This document shows, piece by piece, positions 9,713 through 19,553 of a stretch of DNA of 64,000 nucleotides. The position numbers were made by a program, and so were the translations under genes. Within the stretch, counting starts at the first letter, position 1. Each line of letters starts with the position of its first letter. Under the pieces are notes generated by a model. It searched no databases, was not told where the DNA came from, and saw nothing but the letters and a program-made list of their open reading frames with translations. Location: contig DF241174.1 of the NCBI GenBank assembly GCA_000507305.1, forward strand, positions 1-64,000, given 5' to 3'. The stretch comes from Breviolum minutum Mf 1.05b.01 (Eukaryota > Sar > Dinophyceae > Suessiales > Symbiodiniaceae).

Positions 9713-12700
9713 CTTGTCACATATGAAACGGTATTTCCGGTTGCGCGGAGAAACTGGTGTCACGATCCAACCTCACCAAATATTGCGCCTGCCACGCAGA
9801 AAGGCTCGCGTGCTTCATCCTCATCACATTTGAAACGTCATTTACATTAGGCGGAGCAACAGGTGCCCCCCTCCAACCTCACCAAATATTGCGCCTGCCA
9901 TGCAGAAAGATTCGCATCCTTCATCCTCATCACTTATGAAACGTCATTTACATTGCGCGGAGCAACAGGTGTCACGATCCAACCTCACCAAATACTGCGC
10001 CTGCCACGAAAAGTCACACTTGAACGTCACCAAGTGCTGCACCTGCCACAAAAAGTAACACTTGAACTTCACCAAGTATTGCACCTGCCACGAAAAGTGA
10101 CACTTGACCTTCACCAAGTACTGCGCCTGCCACGAAAAGCGACACTTGACCTTCACCAAGAACTGCGCCTGCCACGAAAAGTGACACTTGAACTTCACCA
10201 AGTACTGCGCCTGGCACGAAAAGTGACGCTTGACCTTCAACAAATATTGCGTCTGCCACGATAGTGACACTTGACCTTTACCAAATGCGGCGCCTGTCAC
10301 GCAGAAAGACTCACATGCTTAATGCGCCTGCCACAAAAAATTGCATTGCAAAATTTCAAAGCAAATGTCTGAAAACTTTTGAAACTTTAAAACGTCATTT
10401 CCAATAAGGTGCCGATCCGACAATGATCCGAGAATGATCCGAGAATGAAACCGTCAGTCCGCAACCCACCTCGCAACCGAGGTTGCTTTTCGAGCTCACC
10501 ACCAGCATTTTCTATTTAAAGATACAACGTTTCGCGCCCAATCTTACATTCAAACATTGACCAAGGGCTGCGCCTGCCAGGAAAAGTGACACTTGAACGT
10601 CACCAAGTGCTGCGCTTGCCACGAAAAGTAACACTTGAACTTCACCAATGTATTGCACCTGCCACGAANGCTTGCCACGAAAAGTAACACTTGAACTTCA
10701 CCAATGTATTGCACCTGCCACGAAAAGTGACACTTGAACTTCGCCAAGTATTGCGCCTGCTACGAAAAGTCACACTTGACCTTCACCAAGTATTGCGCCT
10801 GCCAGGGAAAGTGACACTTGACCTTCACCAAGTACTGCGCCTGGCACGAAAAGTGACACTTGAACTTCACCAAGTACTGCGCCTGCCAGGAAAAGGGACA
10901 CTTGACCTTCAACAAATATTGCGCCTGCCACGAAAAGTGACACTTGAATTTCACCACATGTTTCGCCTGTCACGCAGAAAGACTCACACGCTTAATCCTC
11001 ATCAGAGCAACAGGTGTCCCCCTCCAACCTCCCCAAATACTGCGCCTGCCAGGAAAAATTGCATTGCAAAATTTCAAAGCAAACGTCTGAAAAATGCTGA
11101 AACGTCATTTCCAATGCGGGGCCGATCCGACCATGATCCGAGAATGATCCGAGAATGAAACCGTGAGTCCGGAACCCGCCGCGCAACCGAGGTTACTTTT
11201 CGAGCTCAGCACGAGCATTTTCTATTGAAAAACAGAACATTTCGCGCCCAATCTTACATTCAAACATTTACCAAGTGCTGCGCCTGCCACGAAAAGTAAC
11301 GCTTGAACGTCACCAAGTGCTGCGCCTGCCACGAAAAGTACACTTGAACTTCACCAAATGCTGCGCTGCCACGAAAAGTGACACTTGAACTTCGCCAAGT
11401 GCTGCACCTGCCACAAGAAGTAACACTTGAACTTCACCCAGTACGNAGCACTACTCTGTGCCCCAAAGTTCCACTCTGTACTACAAAAAGTACCCACTCC
11501 AGTACTACTTTGTACTACAAAATACCACTCCAGTACTACAAAGCGCTACTCCAGTACTACTCTGTACTACTCATCCGCTACTCCAGTACCACTCCAGTAC
11601 TGCAAAGTACTACTCCAGTACTATTTCAGTACTACACTGTATTACAAAGTACTACAAAGTATACTACAACGTACTACTCCAGTACTACTCTGTACTACAA
11701 AGTACTACTCCAGAATTACTCTGTACTACAAAATACTACAACGTATTGCTCCAGTACTACTCTGTACTACAAAGTAGCATTCATGATTGATCCTTGACAA
11801 CGTCATCTACAATGCGCGGAGCAGCAAAGTCAGCCTCCAACTTCAGCAAATATTGCCCCTGCCACGCAAATGAATCTCATGATTGATCTGCATCACATTT
11901 GCAGCGCCATTTACAATGCGCGGGGCAACAAGAGCCACCCTCCAACTTCACCAAACATGGCACCTGCGACGCAAGATGAAGCTCATGATTGATTCGCGTC
12001 ACATATGAAACTCATGTACAATGCGCGGAGCAAGTAAAGCCACCCTTCAAACTCACCAAGCACTGCGCCTGCCAGGGAATTCTGAGTGCAAGATTTGAGC
12101 GAGAAGTCCCTGAAGTGCTTCCGCCAAAATAAAGATGATTCGAACATGATCCGACAATAAAAATCGTCATCTCGCACCCGCCGCTTCGGAGACCTAACTC
12201 GTCGCATCTGCAAGACGCATTCTGTATGAAGAATACAACTTTTTGCGCTCCGGCCATGCCAAAATTTCACGGAATGCTGCGAGTGCCACGAAAAGTCACA
12301 CTCCACCTTCACCAAATGCTGCGCCTGCCTTGCAAAATGAATCTCCGCCTCACATATGAAGCGTCATTTACAATGAACGGAGCAGCAAGAGTCACCCTCC
12401 AACTTCACCAAATACTGCGCCTGCCACACAAGATGAAGCTCATGATTGATCCGCGTCATATATGAAACGTCATCTACAATGCGCGGAGCAAGTAAAGCCA
12501 CCCTTCGAACTCACCAAGTACTGCGCCTGCCAGGAAATTCTGAGTTCAAGATTTGAGCGAGAAATCTCTGAAGGGATTCCGCCGCTAAAAAGACGATTTG
12601 ACCATGATCTGAGCATGAACCGGGTATAATCCGAGGATAATCCGAACAGAAAGTCGTCAGCTCGCGCCCGCCGCTTCGGAGACCTTACTCCCGATCTTGG

Positions 12701-12890
12701 AGACGATTTTGTATTGAAAAATGCAACATTTCCCGCTCCGGCTACCTCCCAAAATTTCACGACGTGCTGCGAGTGCCACGGAAAGTCACACTCCACCTTC
12801 GGCAGATTACTGCGCCTGCCACAAAAACTCACACTCCACCTTCACCACGTACTGCGCGTGCCACGTAAAGTGCATTCTACTACTCTTCTC
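9713..12890 (+). repeat. Composite higher-order satellite block
   Basis: Modular repeats: (a) a 42-bp unit (consensus around 'cttgaccttcaccaagtact' plus 'gcgcctgccacgaaaagtga') in arrays at ~9960-10290, 10556-10965 and 11268-11440; (b) a ~260-bp module with 'gatccgagaatgatccgag' at ~10320-10556 and ~11040-11268, with diverged relatives at ~12060-12260 and ~12520-12780; (c) modules starting 'tgattgatcc' with 'catatgaaacgtcat' at 9702, 11782, 11890, 11985, 12345 and 12440; (d) a second GTACTAC array at 11447-11777. Because 42 is divisible by 3, all frames of the arrays are open, producing misleading ORFs. No gene is supported. Confidence 0.85.
10614..10724 (+). other. Exact 55-bp duplication around a single N
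   Basis: 10614-10668 and 10670-10724 are identical and separated only by the N at 10669. This looks like two overlapping contig ends that were abutted instead of merged. The array is probably one unit-pair shorter than shown. Confidence 0.8.
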
Positions 12891-13150
12891 TACTCTATTT
12901 TCTTGGCATCTATTCTCTCTTGGCAGCTCTTCTTTCTTGCCATCTAGTCTCTCTTGGCATCTCTTCTCTCTTGGCATCTAGTCTCTCTTGGCATCTAGTC
13001 TCTCTGGGCATCTATTCTCTGCGCATCGAGTCTCTACGCATCTATTCTCTACACATCTGTTTTCTACGCATCTATTCTCTAAGTATCTGTTCTCTACGCA
13101 TCTAGTCTCTACCCATCTGTTCTCTACGTATCTATTCGCTACGTATCATT
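12890..13150 (+). repeat. ~15-bp TCTCTACGCATCTAT minisatellite, upstream block
   Basis: Head-to-tail units drift from 'tctcttggcatct' (12895-13020) to 'tctctacgcatctat' (13020-13150). The identical family in the same orientation resumes after the gap at 20416-21085, so the retroelement lies between two blocks of one minisatellite. Confidence 0.9.
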
Positions 13151-13588
13151 TCACCATAGGTGATGTTACTTTAATCAGTGAATGGGTTCCCGTGGATTGA
13201 GTGGTGACTCTATCCTGTCCTAATGTTTGCTGGAGTGTGCTCCTTGTGTTGTGTGCATTCTTCGTCGTTCCGTTGTGTTTGTGTTGTTCTCCACCTCGTG
13301 TAGTACTTCGTTCGTTGTAGAACGTTCGTCGTAGTACTCCGCAAACACAAACCTTTGCTTTAAATGAAATTTGATTTCTTGTGCATCTTGTGAAATCAAC
13401 TTGCAGTTTCTTTTATGTTAAACTTTGGTCACCTTCTTTCAAGTGTTGTCTCGTTGTTTCTCACTTGTGGTTGCACATGTGTACACTTGAATTTGGTGAT
13501 CGCGCGCTCGCCTCAAAGTTAGTGGTGGGTGGGTGGGTGCAGTCTTTACGTTTTGGTCTCGCGAAATGGGGAGCCATGGTTTGTTGGT

Positions 13589-15643
13589 ATGAGTCAACTG
13601 ACTAGTGATGCCATTGATTCTTGTGCAAGGGAACTTGGATCCAAAAGACTGCGTTTAGAGTTGCCTTGGGAACAACAGCCTTTGAAGAGTTTTTTCAGCA
13701 ATCTGGAACCCAACCTTCAAGTTGTGCAACCTCCGGACTGGATTGATTACCCTGTTACTGCAGCAGCAACTTCTATAAAGTCTGGCATTTCTGACGAGAA
13801 ACATTTTGGTTTCAAGCATGCAAAGATGCGGCTTTCACAGATTTCCTGGTCAGGTTCAGAAAAGAAGAAGTTGCATTTTGCGTTGCAATGTTGGAAGGTG
13901 ATCATTCTTGGTAGCACAGTGCACACGAGCTTAGGGCGGAAACTGCTGGATTGTTCAGAGGCTGAATTGCCTGATGATGATATCTTTGATATTCTTCATG
14001 ATGTTTTCGCACGAAAGGCAACCAACACTTTGAATTCAAGGGCTGCTTCATTGCTTGCATTTGGGCGATGGAAACGATGCATTTCAGGGTCGGACGCATG
14101 TGGTGTCTTCCCAATTTCTGAGGAGTTGGCTTACAGATACTTGTGCGACCTCAGACGAAACAATGCAGCAGCCTCGAAACGGAAGAGGTTCCTGGAAGCG
14201 GTGGGCTTTTCAAAGGGCCTGCTGGGTGCTGACGTCGATGAAGTCTTACAGTCTGCTAGAATTTCTGGAGTAGCTCATGGTGGCTTTGTTGAGAAGAGAG
14301 GTAAGAAACAACCTTTCACAACTGAGCAGTTGATAACTTTGGAAAATATGGCAACCTTTTCTTCAGGTCCAGTTGCTTTCTTCGCTGGATACCTGTGTTT
14401 CTTGGTGCATTGCAGGCTGCGGTGGTCGGACGGACAGCATTGTGTCGATGAGCCACATCTGGATATCACGGATGGGCGTGGGTTTGTTGAAGCAAGTCTT
14501 TATCACCATAAAACTGCTATGAAGAGACGAGCACAGGTGGTTAGGCTGTTGCCAGTTGCTGGCGTTCTTCCTGGTCTGTCTGGTCAGATGTGGGCGGTGC
14601 ATTGGATTCTCAAAAGGAGGCAAGCAGGCTTGAGTGCATCCTTGTTGCAACCAACAATGCCATCTCCAGTCATTGGTGGGGGATGGAACAAGTTGCCTCT
14701 TTCATCGTCGGAGGCTTCAGTGTGGCTAAGGGAGATTCTAAACCCTTGGTACGCCGGCGACCTATCAGAGCTTGCTACGCATTCTGCAAAGGCCACTATC
14801 TTGTCGTGGATGGCCAAAGCCAATGTGAGTGTATCTATTCGGCGATTGGCTGGATATCACATGAAACCTGGCGACAAGAGTGCTTTAGAGTACTCCAGAG
14901 ACGCTGCAGCACCCATTCTCCGTGAGATCGAGGGAATTTTGATTGCAGTTAAAGCTGGATACTTCAAGCCTGATGAGGTGCGATCAAGGCGTTGGTGGGG
15001 GTGCGATTCAATCCAAGAAGCAATCAAGCTATCTGCAGAATTCGGTCGTAGATTCACAATGGGACAACCTACCCAAGGGGATGATCCGCAGGCTGCAGTG
15101 GGGTCAGAAACATTCCTTGGTGACGATTTTTCGAAAGAGTTCAGGGAACACGAGGAAAACTTTCTGGAAGAGCTTTGTGCAAAGCCAACTGCAACTACAG
15201 ACTGCAAAGATATGGATGAGAGCATCCACGATGATTTCCCTTTGGCAAGGTTGCGACCTCAGACATCTTCGGTGAATTCTGACTTTGTCAATGATGTTGA
15301 GTCTTCAGATGTTGATTCCTTGTCGTCTTCAGATGATGTTTCTCTTGATTCTGAAAGTGTCTCGACTGACAGAGAGCGTAGAGCCACCATCGACGGAGAG
15401 ATGAACGCTCGAGGTTTGGTGCCACCCTCAGACCTTGCTGGGAGAGTTTGCTACATGAACAAGAAGTCATTCAAACTTCATTTGGTCAAAAGTGAGACTC
15501 AGGGCGTTTCAACTTTCTTTTGTGGTAGAAAGGCAGGTCCTAATTACACGCTACTTGATGAAACCCCGGTTTTCGATGGCAATGGATGCATTGTTTGTTT
15601 CAACTATTCGAGCGGTCCTGGGAATGACAGTGACTCCTCGTGA
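13589..15643 (+). CDS. Tyrosine recombinase of DIRS-like element
   Basis: About 684 residues from ATG 13589; the frame is open from 13529, but the ATG inside is the first standard start. Expected role: cut-and-join integration of a circular cDNA through a 3'-phosphotyrosine. Catalytic landmarks in order: first Arg in LRWSDGQH (codon 14420), Lys in HHKTAM (14510), His of THSAK (14780) with Lys (14789) where the second Arg of HxxR is usual, His of AGYHMKPG (14858) and the nucleophilic Tyr in ALEYSRD (14891). The region before is helical and would be the core-binding domain. An acidic Ser/Asp-rich linker (about 15290-15370) leads to a C-terminal CGRKAGPNYTLLDET segment with Cys residues. Family call comes from motif order and spacing, not a search. 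The frame is intact, so it may be a young copy. Confidence 0.7.
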   Translation: MSQLTSDAIDSCARELGSKRLRLELPWEQQPLKSFFSNLEPNLQVVQPPDWIDYPVTAAATSIKSGISDEKHFGFKHAKMRLSQISWSGSEKKKLHFALQCWKVIILGSTVHTSLGRKLLDCSEAELPDDDIFDILHDVFARKATNTLNSRAASLLAFGRWKRCISGSDACGVFPISEELAYRYLCDLRRNNAAASKRKRFLEAVGFSKGLLGADVDEVLQSARISGVAHGGFVEKRGKKQPFTTEQLITLENMATFSSGPVAFFAGYLCFLVHCRLRWSDGQHCVDEPHLDITDGRGFVEASLYHHKTAMKRRAQVVRLLPVAGVLPGLSGQMWAVHWILKRRQAGLSASLLQPTMPSPVIGGGWNKLPLSSSEASVWLREILNPWYAGDLSELATHSAKATILSWMAKANVSVSIRRLAGYHMKPGDKSALEYSRDAAAPILREIEGILIAVKAGYFKPDEVRSRRWWGCDSIQEAIKLSAEFGRRFTMGQPTQGDDPQAAVGSETFLGDDFSKEFREHEENFLEELCAKPTATTDCKDMDESIHDDFPLARLRPQTSSVNSDFVNDVESSDVDSLSSSDDVSLDSESVSTDRERRATIDGEMNARGLVPPSDLAGRVCYMNKKSFKLHLVKSETQGVSTFFCGRKAGPNYTLLDETPVFDGNGCIVCFNYSSGPGNDSDSS

Positions 15644-15650
15644 ATGGCGA

Positions 15651-15664
15651 TGAGTAGAAACTCA
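15651..15664 (+). other. Short stem-loop just after the recombinase stop
   Basis: TGAGT-AGAA-ACTCA, a perfect 5-bp stem, sits 8 bases after the recombinase TGA (15641-15643). It may be chance. It is noted because the next ORF junction carries much stronger hairpins. The remaining ~480 bp to 16148 hold two T-tracts and no gene. Confidence 0.35.
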
Positions 15665-16147
15665 GCATGCGAAGGCGTGGCCAGAGTCCGAGCAAAAACA
15701 GAGCAGTGAGTGTCCCGTTTTTTTTTGAGATTGCATCTGCAAGAGATGACCTTTCATTCCTTTTTTTTTGAGTCATGAGTTTGAAAGATTTCAGAAACAG
15801 GGCTCCGATTTGGGAACGGTAGCCTCCCTAATTTTTCTGAGTTGGAGTGCATTTCAGATTTCATTGCATGCATGTGGATTTAAATTTTGCGATGCGGTCT
15901 TGTCATGAGTTGAGATTGGTGACATGTACTGCACGGATCCTGGCATGAAGATGCTTTGATGGGCAGCCATCACCAGCTGGGAAGCCGGCTAAGCGACTTG
16001 AGTGAAGCTTACAATCAGTTTCGCAATTTTTGCATGCATGTGTTTGAAAGTCAGATTTCACAAGAATGCATTCCAACACTCATTTCTTTTGCCGAAGTAT
16101 TGCACATGTTTTCTTGTTGTCTTTCGTAGATTTTCGACTTGAGTGCA

Positions 16148-17023
16148 ATGGAGCTGGTGGATAGTGAAGTGGTGTTTCAAGCCAGGTGCAATGAGATAGG
16201 CTTGAACTCGACCACGTTCGATGAGTTGAAACGTCATGGTTGGAACACATTTGGAAATTTTGCATTTTCAGTTTCAACAAACCCAGGGCAAGTGTCGGAT
16301 CGTGATTTTGAGACGAAGATCGCTACTCCCATTTTGGGAGATCCTGCACACGTCGATGCCTCAAAACTTCGCCGATTGCTGTTCGAGAGTTACACGATGA
16401 CTGCTTCAGAGTTGCGGAGAAAAGTGGACAACAAAGAGACGGATGCACCGAAGAAGCTGCCAGTTCAGGAGGTAGCATCGAGGTTCGCCGCTCTGCAAAA
16501 GAAGTTGGAACCTATCAGCATTGAGAGTGTCATGGAACCCAGCCATCAATTAATCAACTTCATTGCCCAGTGTCTGGATGATGGTCGTGTTAGATACATT
16601 GATTGGTCTAGATGCACGACGAGGGCTGCAGAAGTCAATAACCTCAAAGAGACAGAGTCCTTGAAGGTTTGGAAGGCTGACTCCAATGGCAGGTTGCTCA
16701 TGCCGAAGCCCAAAACACATAGTGAGAAATCCATCGTCAAGGACACAGACAGACGCCAGGATGATGACAAAGATCCTGACAAGAAGAAGAAGAAGAAAGT
16801 AAAGAAGCAACCCAACCTGAGTGACAAGAGAATCAGCAAGATGCCGATGCCAGCCAAGCTTAGAGGTGGCACTCCGGTGGACAACGATGGCAGGGCGATC
16901 TGTTTTGGTTACAACCTTTCGACTTGTCGTGAGAAGCAGTGTAGGAAAGGGCGTCATGTGTGCTGCCATCAGGGCTGTTTCAGCCCTGATCATACTTTCC
17001 TTACTCATGGGAAAGCCCAGTGA
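16148..17023 (+). CDS. Gag-like nucleic-acid-binding protein, CCCH zinc finger
   Basis: 291 residues from ATG 16148 (the upstream TTG at 16139 is in frame but not a normal start). N-terminal ~150 residues are mixed helical; residues ~205-235 are Lys/Asp-rich (DKDPDKKKKKKVKKQP), suiting RNA binding. The C-terminal 40 residues carry a cysteine/histidine cluster CFGYNLSTCREKQCRKGRH (C-x7-C-x4-C-x4-H) followed by VCCHQGC and two His, as in the knuckles of DIRS-type gag proteins. It ends at TGA 17021-17023, where an unusual structure follows. Its place between recombinase and pol, and pol being in the same frame, support a gag role: packaging element RNA. Sequence similarity to a named gag family was not checked. 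Confidence 0.65.
   Translation: MELVDSEVVFQARCNEIGLNSTTFDELKRHGWNTFGNFAFSVSTNPGQVSDRDFETKIATPILGDPAHVDASKLRRLLFESYTMTASELRRKVDNKETDAPKKLPVQEVASRFAALQKKLEPISIESVMEPSHQLINFIAQCLDDGRVRYIDWSRCTTRAAEVNNLKETESLKVWKADSNGRLLMPKPKTHSEKSIVKDTDRRQDDDKDPDKKKKKKVKKQPNLSDKRISKMPMPAKLRGGTPVDNDGRAICFGYNLSTCREKQCRKGRHVCCHQGCFSPDHTFLTHGKAQ
16968..16990 (+). other. 10-bp perfect stem-loop at end of gag
   Basis: ATCAGGGCTG and CAGCCCTGAT form a perfect 10-bp stem around a TTT loop, 30 nt before the gag stop. It lies inside the coding frame (…CHQGCFSPDH…) and so is also constrained as protein. It may belong to the structured gag-pol junction. Confidence 0.7.
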
Positions 17024-17102
17024 CTAGGCGATGGCCTAGAAGACCGAGGAGTCGGTCGTCAACAGGCCACGAAGGTGGCCAAATTCTCGGAGGGAAGCCT
17101 CC
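17021..17102 (+). promoter_or_regulatory. UGA readthrough context and four tandem stem-loops at gag-pol junction
   Basis: The gag stop TGA (17021-17023) is followed by CTAG, giving UGA-CUA-G, the context known to favour stop-codon readthrough. Immediately after come four perfect stems with 4-nt loops: CTAGGC-GATG-GCCTAG (17024-17039), GACCGA-GGAG-TCGGTC (17042-17057), GGCCAC-GAAG-GTGGCC (17065-17080) and GGAGG-GAAG-CCTCC (17089-17102). All four loops start and end with G. No other stop interrupts the frame into pol, and pol has no nearby ATG. Recoding of UGA to make a gag-pol fusion is the natural reading. Alternatives are a ribosome-reinitiation structure, a splicing event, or a palindromic insertion. 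Confidence 0.65.
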
Positions 17103-19553
17103 TAGTTGCAGAACCTCGACAAAGGTCAGTTTCTCCTACAGCCGACATTCGGGAAAGACCCGTATTGGTTGGCAAAGTTGTTGGTGATGAAGATCACCAT
17201 GTGAACGTTGAATTCAGTGCTAGAGAACCTTTTTTACTTGAGTTGTTTTGTGGCACAGCAGGCGTGAGTGCACAGTTCAAGAAAGCTGGTGGAAAAGCTA
17301 TGGGGATAGATCACCATTTGAACAGAAGTCGTCTTAAAGCTGCAGCAGTTAAGTTGGACCTGACGCAACGTTGGGTACAAAATATGGTCTTGCAAGAAAT
17401 TGCATCTGGCAGGATAGACGGTGTCTTTCTTGCTCCTCCTTGTGGAACATCAAGTCGTGCCAGGTGCATTCCTATTAAGAAAAAGCTGAAGAAAAAGGGA
17501 GCTCCGGAACCGAGACCTCTCAGGAGTTCTTTTCACCCAGATGGATTGCCGAATCTTCGTGGCGTCAATAAAGCCAGAGTGGCTGCTGCAAATACCCTGT
17601 ATGCATTCTGCGTTGAAGTGATGGAAGCTTGTGAACGACACAACGTGCTCTTCATTGTGGAGAACCCCTCCAACTCCCTGATGTGGGAGACGTCATTCTT
17701 CAGTGCAGTCATACATAAGTATTTTTTCAGTGACATCGATGCTTGTGAATATGGATCTGAACATAAGAAATCGACTGGATTTCTTTCAAACTTCTTTCCA
17801 GGACGGTTGCAAACGAAGTGTTCGGGCAAGCATATTCACAAACCTTGGACAGTGAAACGTTCGGAGCTTGGCAAATGGGAATTTGACACCGCAAAAGCTG
17901 CCGAGTACACCTTGCAGTTGTGCCTTGCAATTGCCTCTTCATTCGTCGATGTTTTCCGATGTGACCCCAATTTTGTGTTTGAAGACTCCATTGAGCAACA
18001 TGCTTCGAAAGTTGGGTCGCAACTTCAACCTCGGCGGACAAGAGGTCCTTTATTGGTTGCTGAGTTCAAACACAAAGTGTCAGTCGAATGTTTGGCTGCA
18101 GACATTCCTCCAAAAATCATCACGTTTGAGGCTTCATATCCCTGGCAAGGCATCCCCGTTGGCTCCAAGTTGATTGATGTGCAACCTTTGAAGTCTGAAA
18201 ATGGGGAGTGTGGAAGGTTGCAGGCTACCTATGGTGTTTTCTTTGGGGAAGAGGAGTTCATTGAGAAAGTGGCTTCTTTGACCCATCCTTTCGATGTGCC
18301 TTTGCCTTTGGATGAGTCAAATATTTCTGCTATGAATTTCATCCTATCACATTCGCCGGCAGAAGTGGCAGGCTACAGGAACAAATGGCTGAAGCATTAC
18401 ATCGCTAGGGCAAAAGCTTTGGACATTGAGGAGAAGAAGCTGCATTCTTTGATGCATAGTGACTTGAGGCCAGTGATGAAGAGCAAGAGGCTGTTGCTCT
18501 TCAAGGAGATGCTGAGAGATGCTGGCGTTGTGGACGAAGAACTTTGCAAGGACATGTCTGAAGGCTTCAAGCTGGTTGGTGATCTGAATCCTTCCGGGCA
18601 GTTTCAGTCACAGTGGAAGCCGGCTATGATGTCTTCTGAACAACTTTTGCAAACTGCTAAGTGGGCACAACGTGCAGTCGTTCCCTCTTGCAAGAGAGTG
18701 CTGGAGGACAATGAGATAGCAACATCTGTTTGGGTTGAGTCACTGGCACAAGCGAGTGAGGACAAGCAGTGGTTACTAGGCCCCTTTACTGCTGAAGAAA
18801 TCTCTAAGCGAGTTGGACCTCACTGGATTCCTGCGAGGAGGTTCGGGGTCCGACAGGGAGGCAAGATTCGTCCAGTGGATGATTTTTCGCAGTACCTCAT
18901 AAACTCTACTGTTTCCTGCCATGAGAAAATAGATTTGGAAGGAATCGATCACATTGCAGCAACAGCAAGATTTTTTATGGGGGCTGGGGATCGCTTTGGT
19001 AACTTGCAGTTTGGACGGGACGATCCGAATGAGTCATGGGTTCATGCAAGCTGGCCGGAGGGCTGGAACGGTTCGTTGAGAGGTCGTTGTTTGGACCTAA
19101 AACATGCTTACAAACAGCTGGTCCGACATCCCAGTGACAACTGGGTCTCCGTGATTGCTTCAGTGAACCCTGAGGATTCTCAGGTATATTTCTTTGAGGC
19201 GATTGCTTTGCCTTTTGGCTCAGTCAGTTCTGTCATTGCCTTCAACAGGGTGGCACGTGCATTGCGTATGATTCTTTCAAAATTGTTCAAGTTGGTTGTC
19301 ACAAATTTCTTTGATGATTTCTGCCAGCTTGAACTTGATACGTTGTCCAATTCTGCACACAAGACAGCGGAATTGGTGTTGGAATTGCTTGGATGGGAAA
19401 TCTCAAAAGGTGATGACAAAAGGAAGCCCTTTTCTTCCTCGTTTGAGATCTTGGGTGCGGTGGTGTCATTCGAGTTTGACAAGACGCCTTTGGTCAAGAT
19501 CTTTAACAAGACAAGTCGCATTGAACAACTTGTTGATGCAGTCGGCAACTTGA
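17024..19553 (+). CDS. Pol polyprotein: cytosine-methyltransferase-like domain plus reverse transcriptase, 3'-truncated by gap
   Basis: Continues the gag frame after UGA. Residues below count from codon 17075. A methyltransferase-like domain comes first: motif I LELFCGTAGVS (55-65), catalytic PPC motif IV in APPCGTSSRAR (Cys123, codon 17441) and motif VI FIVENPSNSLMW (193-204). PPC and ENP point to the cytosine-5 family rather than the DAM type. Reverse transcriptase follows at ~565-800: GKIRPVDDFS (596-605), motif A CLDLKHAYKQL (672-682), motif B LPFGSVSS (712-719), motif C TNFFDDF (743-749; FFDD where YxDD is usual) and LGWEISKGD. RNase H is expected next but falls in the N gap at residue ~827. 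The translated SLRIYS repeats beyond the gap are minisatellite, not protein. Whether the methyltransferase is active is unknown; no target-recognition domain was identified. Confidence 0.75.

Noticed and set aside
9863-11158. ORFs of 65-155 codons in the 42-bp arrays
   Set aside because: The unit length is divisible by 3, so openness is expected on both strands; no start context or unique sequence.
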